Source: JBQLZQ01 sp052168355 (GTDB lineage Bacteria; Pseudomonadota; Alphaproteobacteria; DSM-16000; Inquilinaceae). From it: 64,000 nucleotides of DNA. Where the stretch lies: positions 1 to 64,000 of the forward strand of contig JBQLZQ010000049.1 in NCBI GenBank assembly GCA_052168355.1, in the 5' to 3' direction. Below, in pieces: positions 25,441 to 33,340 of this stretch. Numbering within the stretch: position 1 is the stretch's first letter; each line of letters begins with the position of its first letter. Below the pieces are notes generated by a model, which saw nothing but the letters and a program-made list of their open reading frames with translations, was not told where the DNA came from and searched no databases. The translations under genes and the position numbers were made by a program.

Positions 25441-26818
25441 GAGCCTCCTCCGCCGGTTCGGAGGCCACGCGAAAGCCCGCGCGTTCGAGGTGGAGGGCGG
25501 CGCGCAGGACTGTGGCCTCTTCAAATGGGCGGCCGACGATCTGGACGCCGACGGGCAGGCCGCTTTCGCCGCCCCTGCGCGCCACGACCGCAATAGGCAC
25601 CCCGGTAAGCGTCAGCGCCTGGGTGAACATGCCGATGCCGAGGCGGATCGGCAGGGTGACCCCGTCCACCTCCCAATCCGCGGTGCCGAGCGGGAAGGCC
25701 GGACAGGGGGTGGCAGGGGCAAGCAGAACGTCATGCTCGGCCATGAGCCCGGCAAGATCGTCGGTGACCCGGCGGCGCAGCTTCTGCGCCCGCGCCGTCC
25801 AAGCGGCCGGCACCAGTGCGCCGGCGCGCAGCCGGTCGCGGACGAGCGGGCCGAAGCGGTCGGGATGGGCGATCAGGCCCGGCAGATGCTGCTGCCCGCC
25901 CTCGGCAGTGGTCAGGATGAAGCTCGCCGCGCGCGCGGCTTTGGCCAGATCGAGCGTCAGCGTGCCTTGGCTATCGAGGGCGTCCGCCGCGTCAAGGACG
26001 GCCGCGCGCGCATCGGGATGCAACGGCGCGTCGAAATAGCCGCCGAGGCGCGCGGCGCGGATCGGTACGGGATCGTCCAGGGCGGGGGTCGTGACGTTGG
26101 GCGCGCGGGTAGCTTGCGCCAAATCGTCTGGATCGGGACCCTGCAGGGCGTCAAAAGCAGGTGCCAGATCGCTGATGCATCGGGCAAAAATCCCGACATG
26201 GTCGAGGCTGCGGACGAAAGGCGCGACACCCGCCCGCGACAGGCGGCCATAGGTCGGCTTCAGGCTCGCGACACCCGAAAGCGCCGCAGGCACCCGGATC
26301 GATCCGTTGGTGTCGGTTCCAAGCGCCAGCGGCACCGCGCCTGCCGCGACGAGGGCCGCCGAGCCCGAGGATGACCCTCCCGCACTTCGCCTCGGATCGT
26401 GAGGATTGCGCGTATCGCCGTCATGCGCGTTCTCGCCCGAAAAGCCGTAGGCCAGTTCATCCATGTTGGTGCCGGCGACAAGGATCGCCCCCGCCGCCTC
26501 CAGTGCGCGGATCGCGAAAGCATCTCGGGCGGCCGGGTCTTTCGCCTCGGTGGCGCGTGAGCCTGCGCGCGTGACATGCCCGGCGACGTCGAAGAGATTT
26601 TTCACCGCGAACGGTACGCCGGCGAGCGGACCGGGATCCGTACCCGCCGCAATCATCCGATCGACTTCGGCGGCGCGAGCTCTTGCGCGCTCGGCATAGA
26701 GATGCGTCACCGCGTTGAGATCCCGGGCGGCGTCGATGGCGTCGAAGGCCCGGGCAACGCTTGTCGCCGCGCTCAGGCGTCCTGTGCGCACGTTCGACGC
26801 GATGTGGGCGACGCTCAT
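25433..26818 (-). CDS. hpxY: HpxY/AtzE-like amidase
   Basis: 461 residues of the amidase-signature family. The Ser-cisSer-Lys triad is visible: Lys in GVPFAVKNLFDVAGHVTRAG and the serines in RRSAGGSSSGSAALVAAGAV, followed by LALGTDTNGSIRVPAALSG. The start overlaps the small HpxX/AtzG gene by four bases. In Pseudomonas ADP the AtzE amidase needs the small AtzG subunit to hydrolyse 1-carboxybiuret; the same pair occurs as HpxX-HpxY in the oxalurate pathway. Here it likely cleaves an amide or carbamoyl bond of the imported compound. Confidence 0.87.
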   Translation of the reverse strand: MSVAHIASNVRTGRLSAATSVARAFDAIDAARDLNAVTHLYAERARARAAEVDRMIAAGTDPGPLAGVPFAVKNLFDVAGHVTRAGSRATEAKDPAARDAFAIRALEAAGAILVAGTNMDELAYGFSGENAHDGDTRNPHDPRRSAGGSSSGSAALVAAGAVPLALGTDTNGSIRVPAALSGVASLKPTYGRLSRAGVAPFVRSLDHVGIFARCISDLAPAFDALQGPDPDDLAQATRAPNVTTPALDDPVPIRAARLGGYFDAPLHPDARAAVLDAADALDSQGTLTLDLAKAARAASFILTTAEGGQQHLPGLIAHPDRFGPLVRDRLRAGALVPAAWTARAQKLRRRVTDDLAGLMAEHDVLLAPATPCPAFPLGTADWEVDGVTLPIRLGIGMFTQALTLTGVPIAVVARRGGESGLPVGVQIVGRPFEEATVLRAALHLERAGFRVASEPAEEAHA

Positions 26819-27033
26819 CGCTCGGGCTCCCCGGGGCGGAAAACCGGGGCCGGCTCAAGCTCGTCCAGCCCCTCGATCTCGGCCAAAAGCCGTGCGAAAC
26901 CCGCCGTGCGTTCAAGGTTGAGGGCCACCTCCGCCAGGTCTTCCTCGGGCAGGGGCAGCCCGATGGCGCGCGCCGCCTCCTTGGCATAGGCGGTGGCGTC
27001 GAAGCCGTGGGCGGGAGGCAGGAACGTTCCCAT
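26815..27033 (-). CDS. hpxX: HpxX/AtzG-like small amidase subunit (DUF4089)
   Basis: 72 residues starting at 27033 with GGGAGGC-like complementarity weak but position decisive: 4 bp behind the HpxW-like gene and overlapping the amidase start by four bases. The pattern AARAIGLPLPEEDLAEVALN with LERTAGFARLLAEIE matches the DUF4089/AtzG family, short helical subunits that bind and stabilise AtzE-type amidases, distantly like GatC with GatA. Confidence 0.78.
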   Translation of the reverse strand: MGTFLPPAHGFDATAYAKEAARAIGLPLPEEDLAEVALNLERTAGFARLLAEIEGLDELEPAPVFRPGEPER

Positions 27034-27037
27034 GCGC

Positions 27038-28816
27038 CTAACGTCCCGCCGCATAGGTGATGCGCCGCGGATCGGCGGCGGCGACAAGAACGGGAGGCTG
27101 CCCCGCCTCCGGTACCCGGCTGCCGGCGATGGACACCCCGCCCGCATCGAACTCGAAATCGGGCCAGTCGTGGATCGCATGGCCTTTGTCGGTCAACGCC
27201 TTGCGGATGTCGGGTGCTATACGGCCCTCGACCGCAAGGCGCTTGGGGAAGGCCGGATGGGGATAGAAGGATCCGGGATGCGAGAACGTCGCGACGCGGG
27301 GGCTTTCCACCGCCTGTTGCGGGGTCATGCCGTAAACAATCATCTGGATGAGGCTCTGGGTCATGGCCTGCACGATCATGTCGCCGCCGGGGCAGCCGAT
27401 GGCCATGGCTTCGCCGGTGCTGTCGTTGACCGCGATGGCCGGGGCAGGCGTTAGTCTTGGCCGCTTTCCGGGCGCGATCGCAGCGGGGTGCTCAGGCTCC
27501 AACCGGCTCTGCACACCGCGGGGCGAGACGAAGAAGCCGAGACCGGCGGCGATGGGCGCCCCGTCGATCGTGTCGCTCGGCATCGACGAAAACACGTTTC
27601 CCGCCGCATCGGCCGCGGCCACATAGGTCGTGTCGAAGCGTCCCGTGCCGTCCATGGCCTCGGCCGCCGCGCCGGGAAGAGCGGCATCGGGTTCGATTTC
27701 CAAGCGAAGCGCGGCGATATGGGAGTCGGATAGGAGCTCGACAATCGACGTTCTGGCAAAGAACGGGTCGGCGTAGTGCCGTTCACGTTCCGCAAAGCCC
27801 TGTTTCAGGGCCTCGGCGACCAGGTGCAGGTGCCCCGCCGAGCCTTGGGCGTGGTCCTCCAGCGGCAGCCCTTCGAGGATCGCCAGCGCCTGCAACATCA
27901 CCGGTCCCTGTCCGACGATACCCGGCGTGGCGACACGCCAACCGCGGAAGGTGGCGTGGGGCGCGCTGTACACGGGGCTTTCATGGGCTGCGAGATCGTC
28001 CAGCGTCAGCCAGCCGCCCGTGGCGCGATGATAGTCGATCAGCTCGCGCGCGATCTCGCCTTCATAGAACAGGCCGCGTGCCGCGGCGATGCCGGCCTCG
28101 CGCGGGCCTGTGTCACAGGCCGCAAGCCGCGACAGCGTGCGCGCGAGGTCAGACTGCACCAGCCATTCGCCGGTCCGCGGCGGGCGGCCCTTGGGCCAGT
28201 AGATCGCGCGCGAAGTCTCGTAACCCGCAAACCCGCTGCCAAGGAGCTCGAACGCCTTGGCCGAGCGTTGATCGAGCGGGAAGCCGCGCTTGGCGTAGTC
28301 GATGGCCGGCGCCATGATGTCGGCCAGCCGCCAGGTGCCAAAGCGCGACAGCGCCGTGCACCAGGCATCGAAGGCGGCGGGCGCGACGCCGACGGGCGAG
28401 CCCAGCGGCATCTTCCCGTCATGCCGCGCGAGAAAGGCGTCGAGCGTGACCGCGCGGCCCCACGGGCCGACACCGTCGATCACGTGGATCTCGGGGCTGC
28501 CGGCCATGCGGATCAACGTCGGCGCCACACCGCCAAGATTGCACATGTCGACCTGCACGACATTCGACAGCAGGCCCCCGGCGACGCCCGCATCGACCGC
28601 CGTGCCCCCTCGGGCCATGATTTCGGTCATGACCTGCGCCACGATGGGATGGCCCGCCGAGACCACGAAGTCGCGCCCCACGATGGTCGGGCGCATCGAC
28701 TCGGGCGGCGGGAAGAGCGCAGGAGTGGGTGAGCCCGCGTTGCGCATCCCGCCGGTCTGGTCCTTGCCGGGACGGATCGGGGTTTCGTGGTTCATCCGTC
28801 GGGCCGCCTCCGTCAT
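27038..28816 (-). CDS. hpxW: HpxW-like gamma-glutamyltransferase-family amidohydrolase
   Basis: 592 residues. ATG at 28816 overlaps the SDR stop (ATGA) as elsewhere in this operon; an ATG at 28795 with GGAGG 11 bases upstream is an alternative. It is a cytoplasmic Ntn-hydrolase of the Ggt family: no signal peptide, the autocatalytic Thr region GRFDTTYVAAADAAGNVFSS, SMPSDTIDG, and the substrate loop GCPGGDMIVQAMTQSLIQMI. In Klebsiella, HpxW is the oxamate amidohydrolase of the uric acid/allantoin route and is encoded with HpxX, Y and Z in exactly this order. Oxamate to oxalate is therefore the best guess; gamma-glutamyl amide hydrolysis is the alternative. Confidence 0.83.
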   Translation of the reverse strand: MTEAARRMNHETPIRPGKDQTGGMRNAGSPTPALFPPPESMRPTIVGRDFVVSAGHPIVAQVMTEIMARGGTAVDAGVAGGLLSNVVQVDMCNLGGVAPTLIRMAGSPEIHVIDGVGPWGRAVTLDAFLARHDGKMPLGSPVGVAPAAFDAWCTALSRFGTWRLADIMAPAIDYAKRGFPLDQRSAKAFELLGSGFAGYETSRAIYWPKGRPPRTGEWLVQSDLARTLSRLAACDTGPREAGIAAARGLFYEGEIARELIDYHRATGGWLTLDDLAAHESPVYSAPHATFRGWRVATPGIVGQGPVMLQALAILEGLPLEDHAQGSAGHLHLVAEALKQGFAERERHYADPFFARTSIVELLSDSHIAALRLEIEPDAALPGAAAEAMDGTGRFDTTYVAAADAAGNVFSSMPSDTIDGAPIAAGLGFFVSPRGVQSRLEPEHPAAIAPGKRPRLTPAPAIAVNDSTGEAMAIGCPGGDMIVQAMTQSLIQMIVYGMTPQQAVESPRVATFSHPGSFYPHPAFPKRLAVEGRIAPDIRKALTDKGHAIHDWPDFEFDAGGVSIAGSRVPEAGQPPVLVAAADPRRITYAAGR

Positions 28817-29523
28817 GACAAGAGGTATCCGGCATCGACGGGGACGGTGGCCCCGGTCACGCCCGAGAACCCTTCGCCGGAGAGCGCGACGCAGACCCGC
28901 GCGACCTCCTCGGGCACGAGGACGCGGTTTGCGGCGCCGACATGGGCGAAGCCTTCCCAGACATCGGTTTCGTCCCGGCCCTGGGCCTTGGCGATCTCGC
29001 GCGCGACGTCGCGGAGCATGGGCGTGTCGACGTTCCCCGGTGCGACGGCGTTGACGCGTATATTGAGGGGCACGAGTTCGGCGGCGATGCTCTCGACCAT
29101 GCCGATGAGCCCTGCCTTCGAGGCGCAATAGGCCGAGGCATTGGCCTCGCCCCGGATGCCCGCGGCGGAGGAGAGGAACACCATCGCGCCCCCGCGGTCG
29201 CTCATGCTGCGCGCGAAGGCGGCGGCCGCATGGGCCGCGCCGTCAAGATTCACGGCCATGATCCGACGCCAGACGGCGAAATCGGTTTTGGCGATCGGCA
29301 TCGTGGCAACCCCGCCCGCCGCATAGACCATGGCATCGACTGGCCCGATATCCTGGGCGAAACCGGCGACGGCGGCTGGGTCGGTCACGTCGAGAAGGTG
29401 CAGGCCGTCGGCGGTGGCCAGATCGGCGCCGATCGCCTCCCACCCCGCCTCCGCGAAGGCGAGCATGCAGGCCGCGCCGATGCCGCCGCCCGCGCCGATT
29501 ACCGCTGCCCGCCGCGCGCCCAT
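28813..29523 (-). CDS. short-chain dehydrogenase/reductase
   Basis: 236 residues, ATG at 29523 sharing a base with the stop of the E1-beta gene (TGATG). Classical SDR motifs: cofactor loop GAGGGIGAACML, the Asp at the end of strand 2 (GADLATA) indicating NAD(H), catalytic Ser in VFLSSAAGIRG and YxxxK in SAYCASKAGLIG, and NVDTPMLRD. Probably oxidises a hydroxyl group of a pathway intermediate. Overlaps the HpxW-like gene. Confidence 0.88.
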   Translation of the reverse strand: MGARRAAVIGAGGGIGAACMLAFAEAGWEAIGADLATADGLHLLDVTDPAAVAGFAQDIGPVDAMVYAAGGVATMPIAKTDFAVWRRIMAVNLDGAAHAAAAFARSMSDRGGAMVFLSSAAGIRGEANASAYCASKAGLIGMVESIAAELVPLNIRVNAVAPGNVDTPMLRDVAREIAKAQGRDETDVWEGFAHVGAANRVLVPEEVARVCVALSGEGFSGVTGATVPVDAGYLLS

Positions 29524-30551
29524 CACGCTCCCTTCGCCATTGCGCGGAGCCTCTCGGCGATCATCTCGGGGCCGGGAACAACCGCCTTTTCGAGGCTCAG
29601 CGCGGCGGGGATCGGCACATCCGGGACGGCGAGGCGTTCGACCTGTCTCAGTGCGGAAAACCCGAGCTTCTCCAACACCCGCATCGAAAGCTCCGCGGAA
29701 AGGCCGAAGCTCAGATAGTCCTCGTCCAGCACCAGAAGGCGCCCGGTGCGGCTGGCGCTTTCGGCAACCGTGGCGCTATCCAGCGGCACCACGCTGCGCA
29801 GGTCGATCACCTCGACCGAGATGCCTTCCGTCGCCAGGGTCTCGGCCGCGACAAGGGCGTGCTCGACCATGGCCGAAAGCGTTGCCAGCGTCACGTCCGT
29901 GCCCTCGCGCACCACGGCGGCCTTGCCGATGGGCAGGGTGTAGGCGCCGTCGGGCACGTCCGGGTGATGGCGGAAATCGCGGCCCTTCCGCAGAAGCAGC
30001 GCCTTGTGCTCGATAAAGACGACCGGATCGTCACTGCGCAGCGCGGCAGCCATCAGCCCCTTGTGGTCGTGCGGGTTGCAGGGCGCCAAGACCTTGAAAC
30101 CCGGCAAATGCGCAAACAGTCCCCACAGGCATTGCGAATGCTGCGCGGCCGACCCGATGCAGCCGCCCGCCGTCTTGAAAACGATCGGCATCTTCTGCCG
30201 TCCGCCCGACATATAGGGGATCTTTGCGGCGGCGTTGTACATCTGTTCCAGGCAGACACCGACGAAATCGACGAACATGATCTCGATCAGCGGCCGCATC
30301 CCCGCCTGGGCCAACCCAACGCCCATCCCCGTGAATCCCATCTCGGCGATCGGCGCGTCCATCACCCGGTCCGCCCCGAAACGCTCCTGCAGCCCCCGGG
30401 TCGCGCCAAACACGCCACCCGCGCGGCCGATATCCTCGCCGATGCAAAGGATCGTCGGGTCGCGCTCCATCTCCAACGCGATGGCCTCGGCAATGGTGGC
30501 GGGCAGGGGCATCGCCAGCCGGTCGTTCATGCGATCCAGGACGTCGCTCAT
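29523..30551 (-). CDS. 2-oxo acid/acetoin dehydrogenase E1 component, beta subunit
   Basis: 342 residues of the transketolase pyrimidine-binding plus C-terminal domain type: ALEMERDPTILCIGEDIG, RVMDAPIAEMGFTGMGVGLA, then LIEIMFVDFVGVCLEQMYN and the C-terminal domain with LLVLDEDYLSFG. It pairs with the alpha subunit upstream to form the thiamine diphosphate-dependent E1. No E2 or E3 gene is in the window, so it either uses shared components or carries out a simpler decarboxylation or C-C cleavage. Confidence 0.88.
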   Translation of the reverse strand: MSDVLDRMNDRLAMPLPATIAEAIALEMERDPTILCIGEDIGRAGGVFGATRGLQERFGADRVMDAPIAEMGFTGMGVGLAQAGMRPLIEIMFVDFVGVCLEQMYNAAAKIPYMSGGRQKMPIVFKTAGGCIGSAAQHSQCLWGLFAHLPGFKVLAPCNPHDHKGLMAAALRSDDPVVFIEHKALLLRKGRDFRHHPDVPDGAYTLPIGKAAVVREGTDVTLATLSAMVEHALVAAETLATEGISVEVIDLRSVVPLDSATVAESASRTGRLLVLDEDYLSFGLSAELSMRVLEKLGFSALRQVERLAVPDVPIPAALSLEKAVVPGPEMIAERLRAMAKGA

Positions 30552-31519
30552 GCCTGGGCATCCTCAACGAAACGGTGGTCGAGCGCGCCCGACGGGTCGG
30601 GGAGCGGCATCGCCAGCACCTGCTGCAACAACGTCTTCATGGCCGATTTCTCCTCGGCATGGATCGCGTCAAGGGCGTCGGCCGCCGCGATGCCAGCGGT
30701 TTCAAGGCGCGCGCGGTAGAGCGCGATCGGGTCGAACCGCTCGCGCAGGCGCCGCCGCTCTTCCTTGCTGCGGTACCCCTCGGGGTCCCCCTCGAAATGA
30801 CCGCGGAAGCGATGGCACGTGGCCTCGATGATCGCGGGGCCGTGGCCGGATCGCGCGTGATCCATGGCCTCGGCGAATTTCGCCGCCACGGCGTCGACGT
30901 CCGTGCCGTCCACATACAGCCCCAGGGCGTTGTAGGCCGACGCCCGCTCAGCGACCGTGGGGGTGGGCGAGACCTCTTCGAACGGCACGGAAATGGCGAG
31001 CGCGTTGTTTTCCACCAGCACCACCATCGGCAGCCTGCGCGCCCCGGCCATCACCATCGCTTCGTGAAAACCGCCGGTGTGCGAGCCGCCATCGCCGGTG
31101 ACGCCGACGGCCACCGCATCCTGGCCTCTCATCCGGAAGGCATGGGCATAGCCGAGTGCGACGGGCAACGAGGCGCCGACGATTCCAGTGGCGGAGAAGT
31201 GCGTCTTTGGATCGAAGGGGTGCATATGCCCGCCCCGGCCCCGGCAAAGGCCCTCAGCGCGTTCGCAGATCTCGGCCAGCAGGGCGCGGGCGTCCACGCC
31301 CTTGGCGAGGCCGTGATAATGGTTGCGATGGGTCGAGACGACCGCGTCCTCGGGCCGCAGCGCCTCGGCCATGCCGGCGCCGATCGCCTCCTGTCCGATG
31401 CCAACATGCAGCTCTCCGTGGATGGCCTTGCGACGGAGCGCATCAAGGCAAGCTTCATCAAAGGCGCGCATCGCGGCCATGCGGCGAAACCGGGCAAGCG
31501 CGGCGGCGCTGTCGATCAT
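30548..31519 (-). CDS. 2-oxo acid/acetoin dehydrogenase E1 component, alpha subunit
   Basis: 323 residues from the ATG at 31519. The thiamine diphosphate motif is intact: VTGDGGSHTGGFHEAMVMAG, ending in VLVENNALAISV; also HVGIGQEAIGAGMAEAL and STHRNHYHGLAKGVDARALL, standard for acetoin/pyruvate dehydrogenase E1-alpha. The stop overlaps the beta-subunit start by four bases. Likely processes a 2-oxo acid or acetoin-like product of the pathway. Confidence 0.88.
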   Translation of the reverse strand: MIDSAAALARFRRMAAMRAFDEACLDALRRKAIHGELHVGIGQEAIGAGMAEALRPEDAVVSTHRNHYHGLAKGVDARALLAEICERAEGLCRGRGGHMHPFDPKTHFSATGIVGASLPVALGYAHAFRMRGQDAVAVGVTGDGGSHTGGFHEAMVMAGARRLPMVVLVENNALAISVPFEEVSPTPTVAERASAYNALGLYVDGTDVDAVAAKFAEAMDHARSGHGPAIIEATCHRFRGHFEGDPEGYRSKEERRRLRERFDPIALYRARLETAGIAAADALDAIHAEEKSAMKTLLQQVLAMPLPDPSGALDHRFVEDAQA

Positions 31520-31941
31520 CAAAACAACTCCTCGAGCTCGAAGACGGAGCCGCCGGGCTCCCGGCAATAAACTGAGCGGCCTTCGGCAAAGGTCGCGACC
31601 TCGCCCAACTGCTTGGCCCCTTCGGCCTCGGCCGCGGCGATGGCGGCCGTCAGATCCGCCACCGCGAATGCGACATGGGCAAGCGGAACCGGCCCCGCTG
31701 CCGCGCCGGGTTGGCCAGCGACCGCAATCAGCTCGATAACCTCGGGACGCTCGGCATGGGCCAGTTGCACAAGCCGTGCCATGACTCCGGGGCGCCCGAT
31801 CATGCGCGAAAACGCGTCACCCAAATCGGTGGCCGGCAGCGACGGCTGAAACCCGAAGGTCTCGGCGTAGAACGCTATGGATCGGTCGAGATCGTCCACA
31901 CAGACGGAAAAATGCAGCAATGCGGCAGTTTCGACCGACAC
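31519..31941 (-). CDS. VOC/glyoxalase-family protein
   Basis: 140 residues from the GTG at 31941, chosen because GGGGTGA lies just upstream, homology to the fold begins there (LLHFSVCVDDLDRSIAFYAE), and upstream in-frame ATGs at 32013 and 31998 fall inside the operator and promoter region. Two beta-alpha-beta-beta-beta units are visible, with metal-ligand candidates His in LHFSVCV and PLAHVAFAVADL, and Glu in the last motif GGSVFELEELF. Could be an isomerase, epimerase or lyase. First gene of the long operon. Confidence 0.78.
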   Translation of the reverse strand: MSVETAALLHFSVCVDDLDRSIAFYAETFGFQPSLPATDLGDAFSRMIGRPGVMARLVQLAHAERPEVIELIAVAGQPGAAAGPVPLAHVAFAVADLTAAIAAAEAEGAKQLGEVATFAEGRSVYCREPGGSVFELEELF

Positions 31942-31974
31942 AAAGTCACCCCACGCTGTCGCAAGTTCGAAATC

Positions 31975-32017
31975 GGATACAATTATCCTTGTAGCCATGC
32001 AGCCAATTGTCAATTGG
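31975..32017. promoter_or_regulatory. GntR-type operator pair and minus-strand promoter
   Basis: Two dyads lie between the divergent operon and the GntR gene: GGATACAATTATCC (31975-31988, 5-bp arms) and CCAATTGTCAATTGG (32003-32017, a perfect 15-base palindrome). The second contains TTGACA on the minus strand (32013-32008), a consensus -35 sequence; GATAAT at 31987-31982 is a possible but wide-spaced -10. AT-rich palindromes around TTGTCAA are typical of FCD-type GntR sites, so the regulator would block RNA polymerase here. Confidence 0.6.
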
Positions 32018-32144
32018 GTTTTTTGCTGCCAGATTGCGCCGCGGGCAGAGCGCCGGGGGGATCACAGCGCTGCCCAAGGACACAGCGAAATCCGGTGCTG
32101 TTTGCCCAAGGATGGGTCAGCGCCCGGCGCCATGGAGACCGGAT

Positions 32145-32813
32145 ATGGATCTGTCGCCCGAGCGGCTGAAATTCGACCAGGGGCAGAGCGCGCAGGCGCA
32201 GGCTTATGCGTATCTGTTGCAGGAGATCCGCTCCGGCCGTCTGCCGGGCGGCACGCATGTGGTGGCCGACCGGATCGCAACGGCGTTGGGGATCAGCCGG
32301 ATGCCGGTACGCGAGGCAATCCAGCAGCTCTCCAGCGAAGGGTTCATGACGATCCGATCGAACCGGGGCGCCGTCGTGACCGAACTGAGCGCCGAGGAGA
32401 TCGGTGAGCTCTATGAGATGCGCGCCGTGCTGGAGGGCTTCGCCATGCGGCTTGTGGCCCAGCGGATCGACGAGCAGGGCCTCAACGAGGCCGAGATTGC
32501 ATTGCAACGCCTCGACCGCGCTCGGGAGAACGTGGATTGGTTCATCACCGCCCATGATCAGTTCCACGATGTGCTGCTAGACTATTGCCCGCGCCCGCGG
32601 CTTGTGGCGGAGATCAAGCGCATCCGCCGCGCGACCGAGCCCTATCTGCGGATGACCCTGAAGGTCAGCTCGACGGCGGTACAGAACACGACGGCCGAGC
32701 ACACGGAGCTTCTGCAGGAAGTCCGGTCCGGTGACCCGGAAACAGCCGAGGCAGGAATGCGCAACCATGTGCTGCGGATCGATGTGGAGTCGCTGGTCTC
32801 GCAGGGGGCGTAG
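32145..32813 (+). CDS. GntR-family transcriptional regulator (FCD subfamily)
   Basis: 222 residues from the ATG at 32145 with GGAG upstream. N-terminal winged helix: YLLQEIRSGRLPGGTHVVAD, then LGISRMPVREAIQQLSSEGF. The C-terminal FCD domain (residues 85-215) is helical with metal-ligand candidates Asp/His in ENVDWFITAHDQFHDVLLDY, HTELLQEVRSGDPETAEAGM and the later His in RNHVLRID. Divergent from the long catabolic operon and probably its repressor, released by a carboxylate intermediate as in related proteins. Confidence 0.9.
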   Translation: MDLSPERLKFDQGQSAQAQAYAYLLQEIRSGRLPGGTHVVADRIATALGISRMPVREAIQQLSSEGFMTIRSNRGAVVTELSAEEIGELYEMRAVLEGFAMRLVAQRIDEQGLNEAEIALQRLDRARENVDWFITAHDQFHDVLLDYCPRPRLVAEIKRIRRATEPYLRMTLKVSSTAVQNTTAEHTELLQEVRSGDPETAEAGMRNHVLRIDVESLVSQGA

Positions 32814-33276
32814 TCGCCAGGCCCAAATGAGTTTTGGTTTCTTTCATCGCTGCTGCCAACGGATTTCTCTTGGCGGCTGCTTGCAGTTCTCTTGTGCCTA
32901 TGGATCGCATCCACGACGTGCGGCAACGCGGTGGTCTGCGGTCGGCCGACCCGCCGGGACGGCGGCACCACCGGTGAGGTCAGCGTTCACTCGACTTCCA
33001 TAGTGCCGCCTCTACGGCGGCGGCGTCCCTGGATCGGCCGACATGCACATTCTTCCCCTGTTCGGTACATTCTTTGGGGGGCAATGATGGCCCTACCGAG
33101 CTCCTGCATACCAGCAACTTCAGGTATCGATACCATCAACCGCGATATACGCGCTCCAGAGGGATGGCGTTGCCGGCGGCGCTCAATCGCCAAAGCCCGG
33201 ACGGATGACAAGCCGCCGACAAGGTTGTGCGCGCCCCTTGACACGGCATGGCGGCAGGATCTTTAATAGCGTTGCA
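32814..33276. other. intergenic region, nothing recognised
   Basis: About 460 bp between the GntR gene and the operator of the sugar cluster. No ribosome site with a plausible gene, no RNA gene, no terminator with a T-run. It separates two independent catabolic loci. Confidence 0.4.
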
Positions 33277-33288
33277 TGAAACGTTTCA
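33277..33288. promoter_or_regulatory. LacI-type operator
   Basis: TGAAACGTTTCA, a perfect 12-base palindrome with the central CG and TGAAAC half-sites typical of LacI/GalR-family operators. It lies 53 bases upstream of the ATG of the LacI-PfkB fusion gene and is the only such site I see near the cluster, so autoregulation of the whole operon is likely. Confidence 0.72.
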
Positions 33289-33340
33289 AAAGCAGTCGCC
33301 ATCGGCTGCGGATTTGAGCGCAGGTGGGATAGTCGCGTCG

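Noticed and set aside
27038..28816. Annotation as secreted glutathione-degrading gamma-glutamyltransferase
   Set aside because: No signal peptide, and the neighbours match the HpxX, HpxY and HpxZ families; HpxW-like amidohydrolase is the better call.
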